This document shows, piece after piece, positions 17,120 to 26,162 of a stretch of DNA of 64,000 nucleotides; the first letter of the stretch is position 1; every line of letters begins with the position of its first letter. The notes below the pieces were generated by a model. The model saw only the letters and a list, made by a program, of their open reading frames with translations, ran no database searches and was not told where the DNA came from. Made by a program: the position numbers and the translations under genes. The stretch lies in NCBI RefSeq assembly GCF_900142845.1, contig NZ_FSRU01000001.1:1922001-1986000 (forward strand), written 5' to 3'. This DNA comes from Paraburkholderia phenazinium. GTDB lineage: Bacteria; Pseudomonadota; Gammaproteobacteria; Burkholderiales; Burkholderiaceae.

Positions 17120-18037
17120 TCAGTCGGCGCGCTTGAGTTGCCGCAACCGCCAGATCAGGCTCGAAGTATCGAACCGCTTGCCGCCCAAACCCTGCACGTC
17201 GCCGTAGAACTGATCGACCAGCGCCGTGACCGGCAACGCGGCACCGTTGCGCTTCGCCTCGTCGAGGCAGAAGCCGAGATCCTTGCGCATCCAGTCCACC
17301 GCGAAGCCGTAATCGAACTTGCCTTCGATCATCGTCTTGCCGCGGTTATCCATCTGCCAGCTTGCGGCGGCGCCCTTGCCGATTACGTCCAGCACGAGCG
17401 GCATGTCGAGTCCGGCGCATTGGCCGAAGTTGATCGCTTCCGACAAACCCTGCACCAGTCCGGCGATACAGATCTGATTGACCATCTTCGCCAGTTGCCC
17501 GGCGCCCGCCGGGCCGATCAGGGTGACGGCCGCCGCATAGTGCCTGAGCGTGACGGCGGCATGCTCGAAGGCCTTGGCGTCGCCGCCGCACATGATGGTC
17601 AGCTTGCCGTTTTGCGCCCCGGCCTGGCCGCCCGAGACGGGTGCGTCGATGAACTGCAAGCCGTGGTCGCCGGCAATCGCCGCGAGCTCGCGCGCGACGT
17701 TCGCCGAAGCGGTTGTATGGTCAACGAAAGTCGCGCCGGATGTCATGCCCGCAAACGCGCCGTCGTCGCCGAGCGTGACGCTGCGCAGGTCGTCGTCATT
17801 GCCGACGCAGGCCAGCACCAGCTCGGCGCCGTCTGCAGCTTCACGCGGCGTGCGGGCCGCGCGGCCGCCGTACTCCGCAACCCACTGTTCCGCTTTGGAG
17901 ACGGTGCGGTTATAGACGGTGACGTCGAGGCCGGCTTTGGCCAGATGCCCGGCCATGGGATAGCCCATGACACCGAGGCCGAGAAATGCGACGCGACGTT
18001 TTGCGTCGCCGGAAGACGAAGTGGCGGAATCACTCAC
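17120..18037 (-). CDS. NAD(P)-dependent beta-hydroxyacid dehydrogenase (HIBADH/GlxR family)
   Basis: 305 aa. The N-terminal Rossmann fold begins RVAFLGLGVMGYPMAGHLAK (GxGxxG) with VYNRT following strand 2, a residue pattern that usually favours NADP. The substrate-binding signature is FIDAPVSGGQAGAQNG, and the catalytic lysine lies in GAGQLAKMVNQI. Family members reduce or oxidise 3-hydroxyisobutyrate, tartronate semialdehyde, succinic semialdehyde or sulfolactaldehyde; sequence alone does not choose between them. The gene is divergent from the molybdoenzyme operon, whose start is 264 bp away. Confidence 0.9.
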   Translation of the reverse strand: MSDSATSSSGDAKRRVAFLGLGVMGYPMAGHLAKAGLDVTVYNRTVSKAEQWVAEYGGRAARTPREAADGAELVLACVGNDDDLRSVTLGDDGAFAGMTSGATFVDHTTASANVARELAAIAGDHGLQFIDAPVSGGQAGAQNGKLTIMCGGDAKAFEHAAVTLRHYAAAVTLIGPAGAGQLAKMVNQICIAGLVQGLSEAINFGQCAGLDMPLVLDVIGKGAAASWQMDNRGKTMIEGKFDYGFAVDWMRKDLGFCLDEAKRNGAALPVTALVDQFYGDVQGLGGKRFDTSSLIWRLRQLKRAD

Positions 18038-18300
18038 TGCGCGGCTCCTTCAAGTGGGGCAAGTTGGGGGGGGGCTGAAAATCCATTATGGCAGCGAATG
18101 CCGGTGCAATGCAGGCGGCCCGGCAGCGGCGGCCGCGGTTTGAAACTATCGGGGAGCGCGATACATTGGATATTAAATAGCGATTTTTGTTTTACATCCA
18201 TCGGTCATACGATGCATGGGTAGTGGCCGTCGTCCACGATGGGCGCGGCTGATGGAATCGAGCGGGGCCGACGTTTTCGGCACCGCAGGAGGACGTACCC

Positions 18301-21222
18301 ATGGAACATCACGCGCGCACGCAGAACGAAAAACTCGAAGTCAAAACCACGACCTGCTACATGTGCGCATGCCGCTGCGGCATCCGCGTGCATCTGCGCG
18401 ATGGCGAGGTGCGCTATATCGACGGCAATCCCGACCATCCGCTCAACCAGGGCGTGATCTGCGCGAAAGGGTCGTCGGGGATCATGAAGCAGTACTCGCC
18501 CGCGCGCCTCACCCAGCCGTTGATGCGCAAGGCCGGCGCGGAGCGCGGCAGCGCGCAGTTCGAACCGGTCTCGTGGGAGGTGGCGTTCGAGACGCTCGAA
18601 AAACGTCTCGCCCATCTGCGCGCCACCGATCCGAAGAAGTTCGCCCTGTTCACCGGCCGCGACCAGATGCAGGCGCTCACGGGCCTGTTTGCCAGGCAGT
18701 TCGGCACGCCCAACTATGCGGCGCACGGCGGCTTCTGTTCGGCCAATATGGCTGCGGGGATGATCTATACGATCGGCGGGTCGTTCTGGGAATTCGGCGG
18801 CCCCGACCTCGATAGCGCGAAGCTGTTCTTCATGATCGGCACCGCCGAGGACCATCACTCGAATCCGCTCAAGATTGCGCTGTCGAAGTTCAAGCGCGCC
18901 GGCGGCCGTTTCATCGCCATCAACCCGATCCGCACCGGCTACGCGGCAATCGCCGACGAGTGGGTGCCGATCCGTCCCGGTACCGACGGCGCGCTCTTCA
19001 TGGCGCTGATCCATGAACTGCTCAGAACGGATGCGTACGACCACGCGTTCGTCACGCGTTATACCAATGCGGCCGAACTGCTCGACACGAATGCAGAGAG
19101 CGATACGTTCGGTCTGTTCGTGCGCGAGCCTGGCTTGCCCGAAGTGAATCCGCTGTTTCCGCAAAACCACTTGTGGTGGGACAGCAAGACGCAGCGCGCT
19201 GTGCGGCATCACACGCCGGGTGCGGAGCCCGCCCTCGACGGTCATTACACGCTCGACGACGGCACGCCGGTGACGCCGTCGTTTGCGCTGCTGCGCGAAC
19301 GGGTGGCGGAGAGCACGCCGGAGTGGGCCGCGGACATCACCGGCATTCCCGCCGAGACGATCCGCCGCCTCGCGCGCGAAATGGCGGACGTGGCGCGCGA
19401 CCACAAGATCAGCTTGCCGATCCCGTGGACCGACGCGTGGGGCCAAGCCCACGACACCGTCACGGGCAACCCGATCGCCTTTCACGCGATGCGCGGACTC
19501 GCGGCTCATTCAAACGGTTTCCAATCGATCCGCGCGCTGGCGGTGCTGATGTCCCTGCTCGGCACGATCGACCGGCCCGGTGGCTTCCGGCACAAGTCGC
19601 CGTATCCACGGGCGGTGCCGCCTTCGGCCAAACCGCCGAACCACCCGGACGCCGTGCAGCCGAATACGCCGCTCGCCAACGGGCCGCTCGGCTGGCCGGC
19701 CGCACCCGAGGATCTGTTTATCGACGACGCCGGCGAACCCGTGCGCATCGACAAGGCGTTCTCCTGGGAATACCCGCTCGCCGTGCACGGCCTCATGCAT
19801 AGCGTGATCACCAACGCATGGCGCGGCGATCCTTATCCGATCGACACGCTGCTGATTTTCATGGCCAACATGGCGTGGAATTCCTCGATGAACACGGTCG
19901 AAGTCCGCAAGATGCTCGCGGACAAGGACGACAACGGCGCCTACAAGATACCGTTCCTGGTGGTCTGCGACGCGTTCCAGTCGGAGATGACCGCGTTCGC
20001 CGATCTGATCCTGCCGGACACGACCTATCTGGAACGGCACGATGCGATGTCCGTACTCGACCGGCCGATCTCCGAGTTCGACGGTCCAGTGGATTCCGTG
20101 CGCGTGCCGGTGGTGCCGCCCACCGGCGAATGCAAGCCGTTTCAGGAAGTGCTGATCGAACTGGCGAGCCGCCTGAAGCTGCCGGCTTTCACCACGAAGG
20201 AGGGCGCGCGCAAGTTCCGCGACTACCCGGACTTCGTCGTCAACTTCCAGACCGCGCCGGATTCGGGCGTGGGCTTCCTGATCGGCTGGCGCGGCAAGGA
20301 CGGCGACAAGGCGCTGGTCGGCGAACCGAATCCGCAGCAGTGGGAGCAGTACGCCAGCCACAATTGCGTATTCCACTACACGCTGCCCGAGCCGCTGCAA
20401 TACATGCGCGGCGTCAACGGCCCGTATCTGAAGTGGGCGGTGGAAAACGGCTTTCGCAAGTTCGACACGCCGATCGTGATCCAGCTTTACTCGGACGTGA
20501 TGCAGAAGTTCCGCCTCGCCGCGCAGGGTAAAACGGCAGGGCGTCAGCCGCCCGATCATCTGCGCGAGCGTGTCGCCCGTTATTTCGATCCGCTGCCGTT
20601 CTGGTACGAACCGCTTGAACTCGCCGCCACCGACCAGGTTCGCTTTCCTTTGGCGGCCGTCACGCAGCGGCCCATGGCGATGTATCACTCATGGGACTCG
20701 CAAAACGCGTGGCTGCGGCAGATTCACGGCGAGAACTATCTGTTCATGAATCCGTTGATGGCGCGCGCCAACGGCATCGAGGATGGCGGCTGGATCTACG
20801 TCGAATCGCCGTGGGGCAAGGTGCGCTGCATGGCGCGCTATAGCGAGGCGGTGGAACCCGGCACGGTGTGGACGTGGAACGCGATCGGCAAGGCCGCCGG
20901 GGCGTGGAACCTCGGCCCGGACGCCAACGAATCGCAGCGCGGCTTTCTGCTCAATCACCTGATCACCGACGAACTGCCAGGTGCGGCGCCTGGCGATGCG
21001 CGCACGTCGAACTCCGATCCGATCACCGGCCAGGCCGCCTGGTACGACGTGCGGGTGCGCGTCTATCCGGCCGAAGCCGATGCGGACCACACCTTGCCGC
21101 AGTTCGCACCGATGCCGGCGCTGCCCGGTTCGACGGGTGTGCTTCAACGCATCGTGCAGACCTATTTCGCGGGACGCGGCGAGTTTGCTGCGCGTCTGCG
21201 CGGCGCCGGCAAACAGAAATAA
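18301..21222 (+). CDS. soeA: molybdopterin oxidoreductase catalytic subunit, SoeA-like sulfite dehydrogenase
   Basis: 973 aa, DMSO-reductase superfamily. The N-terminal [4Fe-4S] motif is TCYMCACRCGIRV (C-x2-C-x3-C) with the fourth Cys in GVICAKGSSG. There is no Tat signal, so the subunit should stay on the cytoplasmic side. The middle region (HGGFCSANMAAG, FFMIGTAEDHHSNPLK, INPIRTGYAAIADEWVPIRPGTDGAL) and the C-terminal pterin domain (HSWDSQNAWLRQIHGENYLFMN) are intact. The combination of a cytoplasmic catalytic subunit, a four-cluster ferredoxin subunit and an NrfD/DmsC-type anchor is that of SoeABC, the quinone-linked sulfite dehydrogenase known from Allochromatium and from taurine degraders. 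A DMSO/thiosulfate/polysulfide reductase-like activity is the main alternative. The start follows a GGAGGA site. Confidence 0.85.
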   Translation: MEHHARTQNEKLEVKTTTCYMCACRCGIRVHLRDGEVRYIDGNPDHPLNQGVICAKGSSGIMKQYSPARLTQPLMRKAGAERGSAQFEPVSWEVAFETLEKRLAHLRATDPKKFALFTGRDQMQALTGLFARQFGTPNYAAHGGFCSANMAAGMIYTIGGSFWEFGGPDLDSAKLFFMIGTAEDHHSNPLKIALSKFKRAGGRFIAINPIRTGYAAIADEWVPIRPGTDGALFMALIHELLRTDAYDHAFVTRYTNAAELLDTNAESDTFGLFVREPGLPEVNPLFPQNHLWWDSKTQRAVRHHTPGAEPALDGHYTLDDGTPVTPSFALLRERVAESTPEWAADITGIPAETIRRLAREMADVARDHKISLPIPWTDAWGQAHDTVTGNPIAFHAMRGLAAHSNGFQSIRALAVLMSLLGTIDRPGGFRHKSPYPRAVPPSAKPPNHPDAVQPNTPLANGPLGWPAAPEDLFIDDAGEPVRIDKAFSWEYPLAVHGLMHSVITNAWRGDPYPIDTLLIFMANMAWNSSMNTVEVRKMLADKDDNGAYKIPFLVVCDAFQSEMTAFADLILPDTTYLERHDAMSVLDRPISEFDGPVDSVRVPVVPPTGECKPFQEVLIELASRLKLPAFTTKEGARKFRDYPDFVVNFQTAPDSGVGFLIGWRGKDGDKALVGEPNPQQWEQYASHNCVFHYTLPEPLQYMRGVNGPYLKWAVENGFRKFDTPIVIQLYSDVMQKFRLAAQGKTAGRQPPDHLRERVARYFDPLPFWYEPLELAATDQVRFPLAAVTQRPMAMYHSWDSQNAWLRQIHGENYLFMNPLMARANGIEDGGWIYVESPWGKVRCMARYSEAVEPGTVWTWNAIGKAAGAWNLGPDANESQRGFLLNHLITDELPGAAPGDARTSNSDPITGQAAWYDVRVRVYPAEADADHTLPQFAPMPALPGSTGVLQRIVQTYFAGRGEFAARLRGAGKQK

Positions 21223-21235
21223 CGAGGAGCATCCC

Positions 21236-22057
21236 ATGACCCAGATGGCGCTCGTAATCGACCTGAACGTTTGCGTGGGATGCCACGCGTGCGTGACGAG
21301 CTGCAAGGAGTGGAATACGTCCGGCGAGGCGGGCAGTCTGGCCGACCTCCGGCCCTACGACGCCGATCCGTCCGGTACGTTCTTCAACCGCGTGCAGACC
21401 TTCGAATCCGGCGAGTTTCCGCTTACCGATACCATCCACTTTCCGAAGTCGTGTCTGCACTGCGAGGACCCGCCGTGCGTGCCGGTGTGTCCGACCGGTG
21501 CGAGCTATAAGCGCAAGGAAGACGGGCTCGTGCTGGTGGACTTCGACAAGTGTATCGGCTGCAAGTACTGCGCCTGGGCGTGCCCGTACGGCGCACGCGA
21601 GCTCGACGAAGCGCGCAAGGAGATGACCAAGTGCACGCTGTGCGCGGACCGCATCCATAACGAGGCGTTGCCCGAGCGCGATCGCAAGCCCGCCTGCGTG
21701 CTGGCGTGTCCGACTTCGGCGCGCCTCTTCGGCGATATTCACGACCCGGACTCCGTCGTGTCGCAGGCGATTCGCGAGCGCGGCGGTTATCAGTTGATGC
21801 CGGAGTGGGACACGAAGCCGGCCAATCATTACTTGCCGCGCCAGAAGACGACCTCGTGCGGCGGCGAGTCGTGTTCATGCAAGTCACGGGACACGTCCGA
21901 CGCTTTGGTTGCAGACGCAAGCGCTTCTGCTTCTGCGGATTCGGCCGCGGCGCCGATGGCGGCCCGGAACGGACCGCTTCATGCCGAGCGGCGCGGTGCG
22001 GTCGCCGGTGTGCTCGACCGCGTCTTCAATATTCTGAGTCTGGGGAGGGGCGCATGA
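21236..22057 (+). CDS. soeB: four-[4Fe-4S] electron-transfer subunit, SoeB-like
   Basis: 273 aa. The start at 21236 follows a CGAGGAG site, 13 bp after the catalytic subunit. Four cysteine clusters are visible: CVGCHACVTSC, CLHCEDPPCVPVCP, CIGCKYCAWACP and CTLCADRIHN with CVLACP. It would carry electrons from the molybdenum subunit to the membrane anchor. After the ferredoxin core an unusual tail begins with SCGGESCSCK (near residue 207) and a Ser/Ala-rich stretch; these three extra cysteines are outside the conserved clusters. The stop overlaps the next start (ATGA), indicating translational coupling. Confidence 0.88.
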   Translation: MTQMALVIDLNVCVGCHACVTSCKEWNTSGEAGSLADLRPYDADPSGTFFNRVQTFESGEFPLTDTIHFPKSCLHCEDPPCVPVCPTGASYKRKEDGLVLVDFDKCIGCKYCAWACPYGARELDEARKEMTKCTLCADRIHNEALPERDRKPACVLACPTSARLFGDIHDPDSVVSQAIRERGGYQLMPEWDTKPANHYLPRQKTTSCGGESCSCKSRDTSDALVADASASASADSAAAPMAARNGPLHAERRGAVAGVLDRVFNILSLGRGA

Positions 22058-23010
22058 AGCCCGCGTTTTCCGTGGTGTTTCTGACCACGCTGAGCGGTGC
22101 GGGGCAGGGCTTGCTGATCGCACTGTTCGGCGTCGAACTGGCCGCGCGCCTTGGACTCATTGCGGCCGGCTCAACGCCGCCGCAGATGTTCTTCGTGCTG
22201 GGCGCGGCGCTCGCGGTGGGGCTGGGCGGGCTCGGACTGCTGGCCTCGTTTTTTCACCTCGGCCATCCCGAACGCGCCTGGCGGGCCATTGCCATGTGGC
22301 GTACGTCGTGGCTTTCGCGCGAATGCCTGGCGCTGCCCGTGTTTCTTGCCTGCGCCTTTGCGTATGGTGTCGCGCACTGGATGGGCTCGCCGTGGTCGCT
22401 GGCGATCGGTGCGCTTGGGGTGCTCGCAAGCGCCGTGTTGTTCGTGTGTACCTCGATGATCTACGCGTGCCTGCGTTTCCTGCAGGAATGGGCGACGCCG
22501 CTGACGATCGTCAACTTCGTGCTGCTCGGCTGCGCGTCGGGCTTCACGTTTGCCACGGCGTGCGCCGCGTGGTTCGCGCCGGCGCTCGTGGCGGGCCTTG
22601 CCTTGTACGCCGGTGGGCTGACGCTGGCAGGCTGCGCGAGCCGCGTGGCGTCGCTGATGCGCAATGCGCGCTTGCGGCCTAAGTCGACGGTGCAGAGCGC
22701 AACCGGTATCAAGTCTGCGAAGCTCGAGCAGAAATCGCGCGGCTTTACCGCAGGCGCGTTCAATCTGCGCGAGTTCTTTCACGGCAAAACACCGCAAACA
22801 CTGCAACGGATCAAGTGGACGTTTCTCGTTGGCGCCTTCGCCGTGCCGCTCCTGCTGCTTGCATTAGGTGGCAGCGTGCCGTCGCTCATCGCGTCGTTCT
22901 GGCTGCTATGCGCCGCATGCGCAGTGCAGTACGCGGGACTGGTGGCGGAGCGCTGGTTTTTCTTCGCCGAGGCACGGCATCCACAGAATCTGTACTATCG
23001 CCAGTCGTAG
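22054..23010 (+). CDS. soeC: membrane anchor subunit, SoeC/DmsC-like
   Basis: 318 aa with about eight membrane helices, beginning MKPAFSVVFLTTLSGAGQGL. The first helices contain LASFFHLGHPERAWRA, a conserved HxGxPxR-type motif of DmsC anchors near the quinone site. A cytoplasmic loop around residues 205-245 is basic (LRPKSTVQS...KLEQKSRG). It anchors the two soluble subunits and passes electrons to or from the quinone pool. The start overlaps soeB by 4 bp. The final YYRQS ends the operon; the next gene is on the other strand. Confidence 0.85.
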   Translation: MKPAFSVVFLTTLSGAGQGLLIALFGVELAARLGLIAAGSTPPQMFFVLGAALAVGLGGLGLLASFFHLGHPERAWRAIAMWRTSWLSRECLALPVFLACAFAYGVAHWMGSPWSLAIGALGVLASAVLFVCTSMIYACLRFLQEWATPLTIVNFVLLGCASGFTFATACAAWFAPALVAGLALYAGGLTLAGCASRVASLMRNARLRPKSTVQSATGIKSAKLEQKSRGFTAGAFNLREFFHGKTPQTLQRIKWTFLVGAFAVPLLLLALGGSVPSLIASFWLLCAACAVQYAGLVAERWFFFAEARHPQNLYYRQS

Positions 23011-23102
23011 TCAGCGGCCTTACGACGGTGAGGGGGTTGGTAATATCCGGCTTGCCGAGCTCGCTGCAGGCGTCGATTGCGAAACTGCTTGCAGCAGGGC
23101 AT

Positions 23103-23672
23103 CTACTGTTGCAGCGCCGTCTGTATGCGCGCGGCGCCCGCCGCGGCACAGAGTTCGTCGTCGGTGCTTAGCGGCGATCCGCTCACGGCTATCGCGCCGA
23201 GCACTTCTTTGCCGCTCCTGATCAGCACACCGCCCGGCACAAACAGCAGCTCGGTCGACCCGCCCCCTACGTTGGCCATGCCGGACGGGTAGGTACTCAG
23301 AAACTTGACGAGCGCGGTGCCTGTATCGAGGCCGAACATCGGTCCCATGCTGACGACGGTATAGGCCTTCCGGAACGAAAACGCTTGAGAGTGTATGGGA
23401 CTGCCGTCGTCGCGAGCCTGCAGTTTGATGACGCCATCCGGATCCACGATGGTGACGGCCACCTTGAAGCCTTTTGCCTGGCATACCCGAACGGCCTCAT
23501 TCGCCGCGTCCATGGAAAGCGGCAGTGTCAAGGCTGCCGGACTTGCGGCGTAGACGGGCGAGGAGAACAACAGCGCGAGCATCATGAAGCTGCGACAACG
23601 CTGGAATGCAGCGCTTGCGTCAAGCGTCATACTCCGGCGTGCCGGGATTCTTTTGAGCGGTGGCATCGACAT
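23103..23672 (-). CDS. HbpS/GlcG-family heme-binding-type protein, exported
   Basis: About 189 aa. The start at 23672 is chosen because GGAG lies six bases upstream; in-frame ATGs at 23684 and 23696 are alternatives. Residues ~28-42 (SFMMLALLFSSPVYAASPA) form a signal peptide. The domain shows the GlcG/HbpS pattern: AANEAVRVCQAKGFKVAVTIVDPDG, RDDGSPIHSQAFSFRKAYT, GGVLIRSGKEVLGAIAVSG and a final ARIQTAL. Some family members bind heme or cobalamin; others accompany oxidoreductases. It follows the soe operon on the opposite strand, which may be coincidental. Confidence 0.85.
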   Translation of the reverse strand: MSMPPLKRIPARRSMTLDASAAFQRCRSFMMLALLFSSPVYAASPAALTLPLSMDAANEAVRVCQAKGFKVAVTIVDPDGVIKLQARDDGSPIHSQAFSFRKAYTVVSMGPMFGLDTGTALVKFLSTYPSGMANVGGGSTELLFVPGGVLIRSGKEVLGAIAVSGSPLSTDDELCAAAGAARIQTALQQ

Positions 23673-23717
23673 GGGTTTCTCCATGAAATTCTTCATTGAA
23701 ATAGCGAAGCGGACCGC

Positions 23718-24113
23718 TCAGAGCGGACAGTTCAACATCCACTGCACGCCGAATCGGTCGGTCAACTTGCCGTAGAACGCGCCCCACGGCTGGATGCCGA
23801 GCGGGGTGGTGACGACGCCGCCTTCGCCGAGACGGCCGAACAGCGTCTCCGTTTGCACGCGGTCGTCCATCGTCAGAAGGTGTGCGGAGCCGCGCATGGG
23901 CTCCGCGTCGTCGTTATCGGACGCGTAAAACAGCGCACCCGGTCCCTCGAACCGCGCATGCATGATCCGGCCGCGCAGGGTTTCGTTGCGCACGGCCATA
24001 CCGGCCTCGCCGTAGCGCATCCATTCCACGACCCGCCCGAGCCCGCATTGGGTGTAAAAGCCGAGCGCGGCCTCGCAGTGGGTCGTGAAGAAGAGATAGT
24101 TAGCCAGCTGCAT
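23718..24113 (-). CDS. VOC-superfamily protein, PhnB-like
   Basis: 131 aa. MQLANYLFFTTHCEAALGFY is the start of a glyoxalase/bleomycin-resistance fold of the PhnB (3-demethylubiquinone methyltransferase-like) branch, and the end FGVQWMLNCPL is its usual C-terminus. The metal-ligand positions typical of true glyoxalase I are not evident, so an enzymatic role is uncertain. It lies 45 bp downstream of nothing on its own strand except the tautomerase 89 bp away and may be in the same transcript. Confidence 0.85.
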   Translation of the reverse strand: MQLANYLFFTTHCEAALGFYTQCGLGRVVEWMRYGEAGMAVRNETLRGRIMHARFEGPGALFYASDNDDAEPMRGSAHLLTMDDRVQTETLFGRLGEGGVVTTPLGIQPWGAFYGKLTDRFGVQWMLNCPL

Positions 24114-24202
24114 GATAGGGAATCCTAAACAGACAGATTTCGACGATTCAAGAAAATCCGGACCGGGACTTGGACCGCGTGCGCCATCCGGCGCTCAGGG
24201 GA

Positions 24203-24739
24203 TCACGGCCGGCTGGCCTGCTCCGGGTAGCCGTGCGCTTGGTATCCCCGCTTTTGCGCGGCCAGCAGCGGCTCGAAGTAGTCCGCCCGTTCCGGTGTCC
24301 CGCCCGCCACCTGATTGATCTCGCGAATGCCGATGGTCTGGCCGCTCGCGCCCCAGTTGCCGTCCGGTACCTCGTGGATCAGCACCCAGTCGCCGCCGCG
24401 CTGCGGGAACGTGCCGTCGACGTCGAGCGTCTGCGCCACGATGGCATTGATGCGGGCGTGCAGGGCGGTCTTGTCCAGCTGGGAAGCCGCGCCGAACGGA
24501 TAGACCACGTCGAACAGGAAGCGACCGCCTTTAGGGGGATCGAGATCCGGCTTGCCGCCGACGAACCACTCGCTCTTCGGATCCACTTCGTCGAACAGCA
24601 CGTAAGCCACCGCGCGGCCGGCTGGGGTGTCGGCGCCGACTTCCGCCACCAGGATCGCCGCGGTGAGCTGCTCGGCGAGCTGGGCCTTCTGGGCGGCCGT
24701 GAACGCGCCGCGTTGATGGGTGATGCGTAGCAAGGGCAT
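24203..24739 (-). CDS. tautomerase-superfamily protein
   Basis: 178 aa, about twice the size of 4-oxalocrotonate tautomerase and apparently a two-domain fusion. It begins MPLLRITHQRGAFTAAQKAQ; Pro2 is the usual catalytic base of the superfamily after removal of Met1. A second unit starts around residue 74 (RFLFDVVYPFGAASQLDKTAL). The rest (GGDWVLIHEVPDGNWGASGQ) is characteristic of the tautomerases found beside DUF4865 genes. It is divergent from the TetR regulator, with a 115-bp AT-rich promoter region holding a perfect dyad, and is probably controlled by it. Substrate unknown. Confidence 0.85.
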   Translation of the reverse strand: MPLLRITHQRGAFTAAQKAQLAEQLTAAILVAEVGADTPAGRAVAYVLFDEVDPKSEWFVGGKPDLDPPKGGRFLFDVVYPFGAASQLDKTALHARINAIVAQTLDVDGTFPQRGGDWVLIHEVPDGNWGASGQTIGIREINQVAGGTPERADYFEPLLAAQKRGYQAHGYPEQASRP

Positions 24740-24824
24740 ACCAGTCTCCTCAGGGAACGCGCCGGCGGTTGCCAGCGCCTCCCCGACAAATTATATTGTG
24801 ATCGTAATTTAATCAAGGATTATG

Positions 24825-24836
24825 TGACGATCGTCA
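24825..24836. promoter_or_regulatory. perfect 12-bp palindrome, candidate TetR operator
   Basis: TGACGATCGTCA lies between the divergent tautomerase and TetR genes, 18 bp upstream of the TetR start codon. A related half-site, TGTGATCGTAAT, occurs about 25 bp to the left (24797-24808). The region is AT-rich compared with its neighbours. Autoregulation and control of the tautomerase by the TetR protein are the simplest reading. Confidence 0.6.
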
Positions 24837-24854
24837 TGTAAAAAGGAGAGCAGC

Positions 24855-25448
24855 ATGGCGCGGTATGCGCAGGGGCACAAGGAAGAGAGCCGTGCCCGGA
24901 TTGTGGAAGCGGTCGGACGCGGGTTTCGAAAGCAGGGCTACGGCGGGATCGGCGTGGATGGTCTGGCGCGCGAGGCGGGCGTGACGCACGGGGCGTTCTA
25001 CGGCCATTTCCGCTCCAAGGCGGAGGCGTTCGGGGCGGCCGTGGTGGCGGGGCTCGGCGATCTGCGACAGGCGGTGGAGGGCCTGCGGGTCGAACACGGC
25101 AAAGGCTGGCTCGGGGTGTTTGCGGCGTTCTATATGGGCTACAAAAGGACCTGCGAGCTGGGCGACGCCTGTACGCTGCCGAGCCTGTCGGCCGAAATCG
25201 AGCGGGCCGATCCGCAGGCGCGGGCGGCCTATGAGACCGAACTGCAGGGGGTGATGAAAGCAGTGGCGGCCGGCTTGCCGGAGGGCAGCGAGGCCGAGCG
25301 CGAGGCGCGCGCCTGGGTGTTGCTGTCGCTGCTGGCCGGAGGGGTCACTTTAGCGCGCGCGGTGCCGACCGCGGCCACCAGCGAGCAGATCGCGGCCGCG
25401 GTCCAGCAGGCGGTGGCGGTGTTGGCCGCCGCCCCGCCCGGAGCTTAG
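24855..25448 (+). CDS. TetR/AcrR-family transcriptional regulator
   Basis: 197 aa. The N-terminal helix-turn-helix is standard: ARIVEAVGRGFRKQGYGGIGVDGLAREAGVTHGAFYGHF is spread over residues ~14-55, followed by the FRSKAEAF hinge. The C-terminal ligand domain contains GDACTLPSLSAEIERADPQ, a pattern of the branch that often regulates reductases and tautomerase-like enzymes in response to electrophiles. The start follows an AAAAGGAGAG site. It is divergent from the tautomerase and its stop overlaps that of the DUF4865 gene by 4 bp tail-to-tail. Confidence 0.9.
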   Translation: MARYAQGHKEESRARIVEAVGRGFRKQGYGGIGVDGLAREAGVTHGAFYGHFRSKAEAFGAAVVAGLGDLRQAVEGLRVEHGKGWLGVFAAFYMGYKRTCELGDACTLPSLSAEIERADPQARAAYETELQGVMKAVAAGLPEGSEAEREARAWVLLSLLAGGVTLARAVPTAATSEQIAAAVQQAVAVLAAAPPGA

Positions 25449-26011
25449 GCAAGTTGCCCCATCTCCGGCCGCGCCATATGCAGCACGTCATACACTTCAC
25501 CGCCTCGCGCCGGATCGGCTGGCGCTGACGAGACGGTAAACCGGATCAGCTTCCACGCGTAGAGATCGAGCGCCGCCCACACGGCTACCGTGTCGGGTCG
25601 CGCTGCGATCTCACGATTGCGTTCGACCTCGCCGGCGTACAAAGCCACGCGATCCGTTGCGGCGCTCAGCACACGTTCGTCGCGGTAGGCCGACAGCGCC
25701 TGCTTCGCGCCGCCGCGGCGGGCATCCAGTGGTAACCAGGTTTCGATCTGCGGACGGCCGAATGAATCGATCACCGCCTGGAACCGCTCCCCAATCAGAC
25801 AACGAACCGCCGCGTCCGAGTCGGACCACAAATAGATGGAGGCGTAAGCATTGCCCGCCGCACCATGACGGTTACGCTGCTGCGTGGCGAACAGCTTGCA
25901 GATCAGACCTTCCGTGTCGTCCCATTGCGGGCCGCGCTCGGCCACGCGCCGGCGGATGATCTCCATGTCGTAGTCGGTGGGCAAGCGGTGTGAATACTGC
26001 ATCGCGAACAT
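25445..26011 (-). CDS. DUF4865-family protein
   Basis: 188 aa, beginning MFAMQYSHRLPTDYDMEIIR, the family's signature N-terminus, and including KLFATQQRNRHGAAGNAYASIYLW and IGERFQAVIDSFGRPQIETW. The family has no established function but regularly sits with tautomerase-type and LysR or TetR genes, as here. The ferredoxin-like alpha/beta pattern suggests a monooxygenase-like or dimeric alpha-beta barrel fold (inference). The gene is convergent with the TetR gene. Confidence 0.85.
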   Translation of the reverse strand: MFAMQYSHRLPTDYDMEIIRRRVAERGPQWDDTEGLICKLFATQQRNRHGAAGNAYASIYLWSDSDAAVRCLIGERFQAVIDSFGRPQIETWLPLDARRGGAKQALSAYRDERVLSAATDRVALYAGEVERNREIAARPDTVAVWAALDLYAWKLIRFTVSSAPADPARGGEVYDVLHMARPEMGQLA

Positions 26012-26162
26012 GCCATTCTCCGCGGGTTGGATGAATGGTCTGTAGTTTGCGCGCGAGCGGGCCTCCAGTGAAGGCCTGCTTCGCGATAGCTGTGATGAGA
26101 GGAACGAATCGTACGAGATCGTTTCGCTGGTCGAGAGCGAAGGGTTGGCGTCGAGGCCCGCT

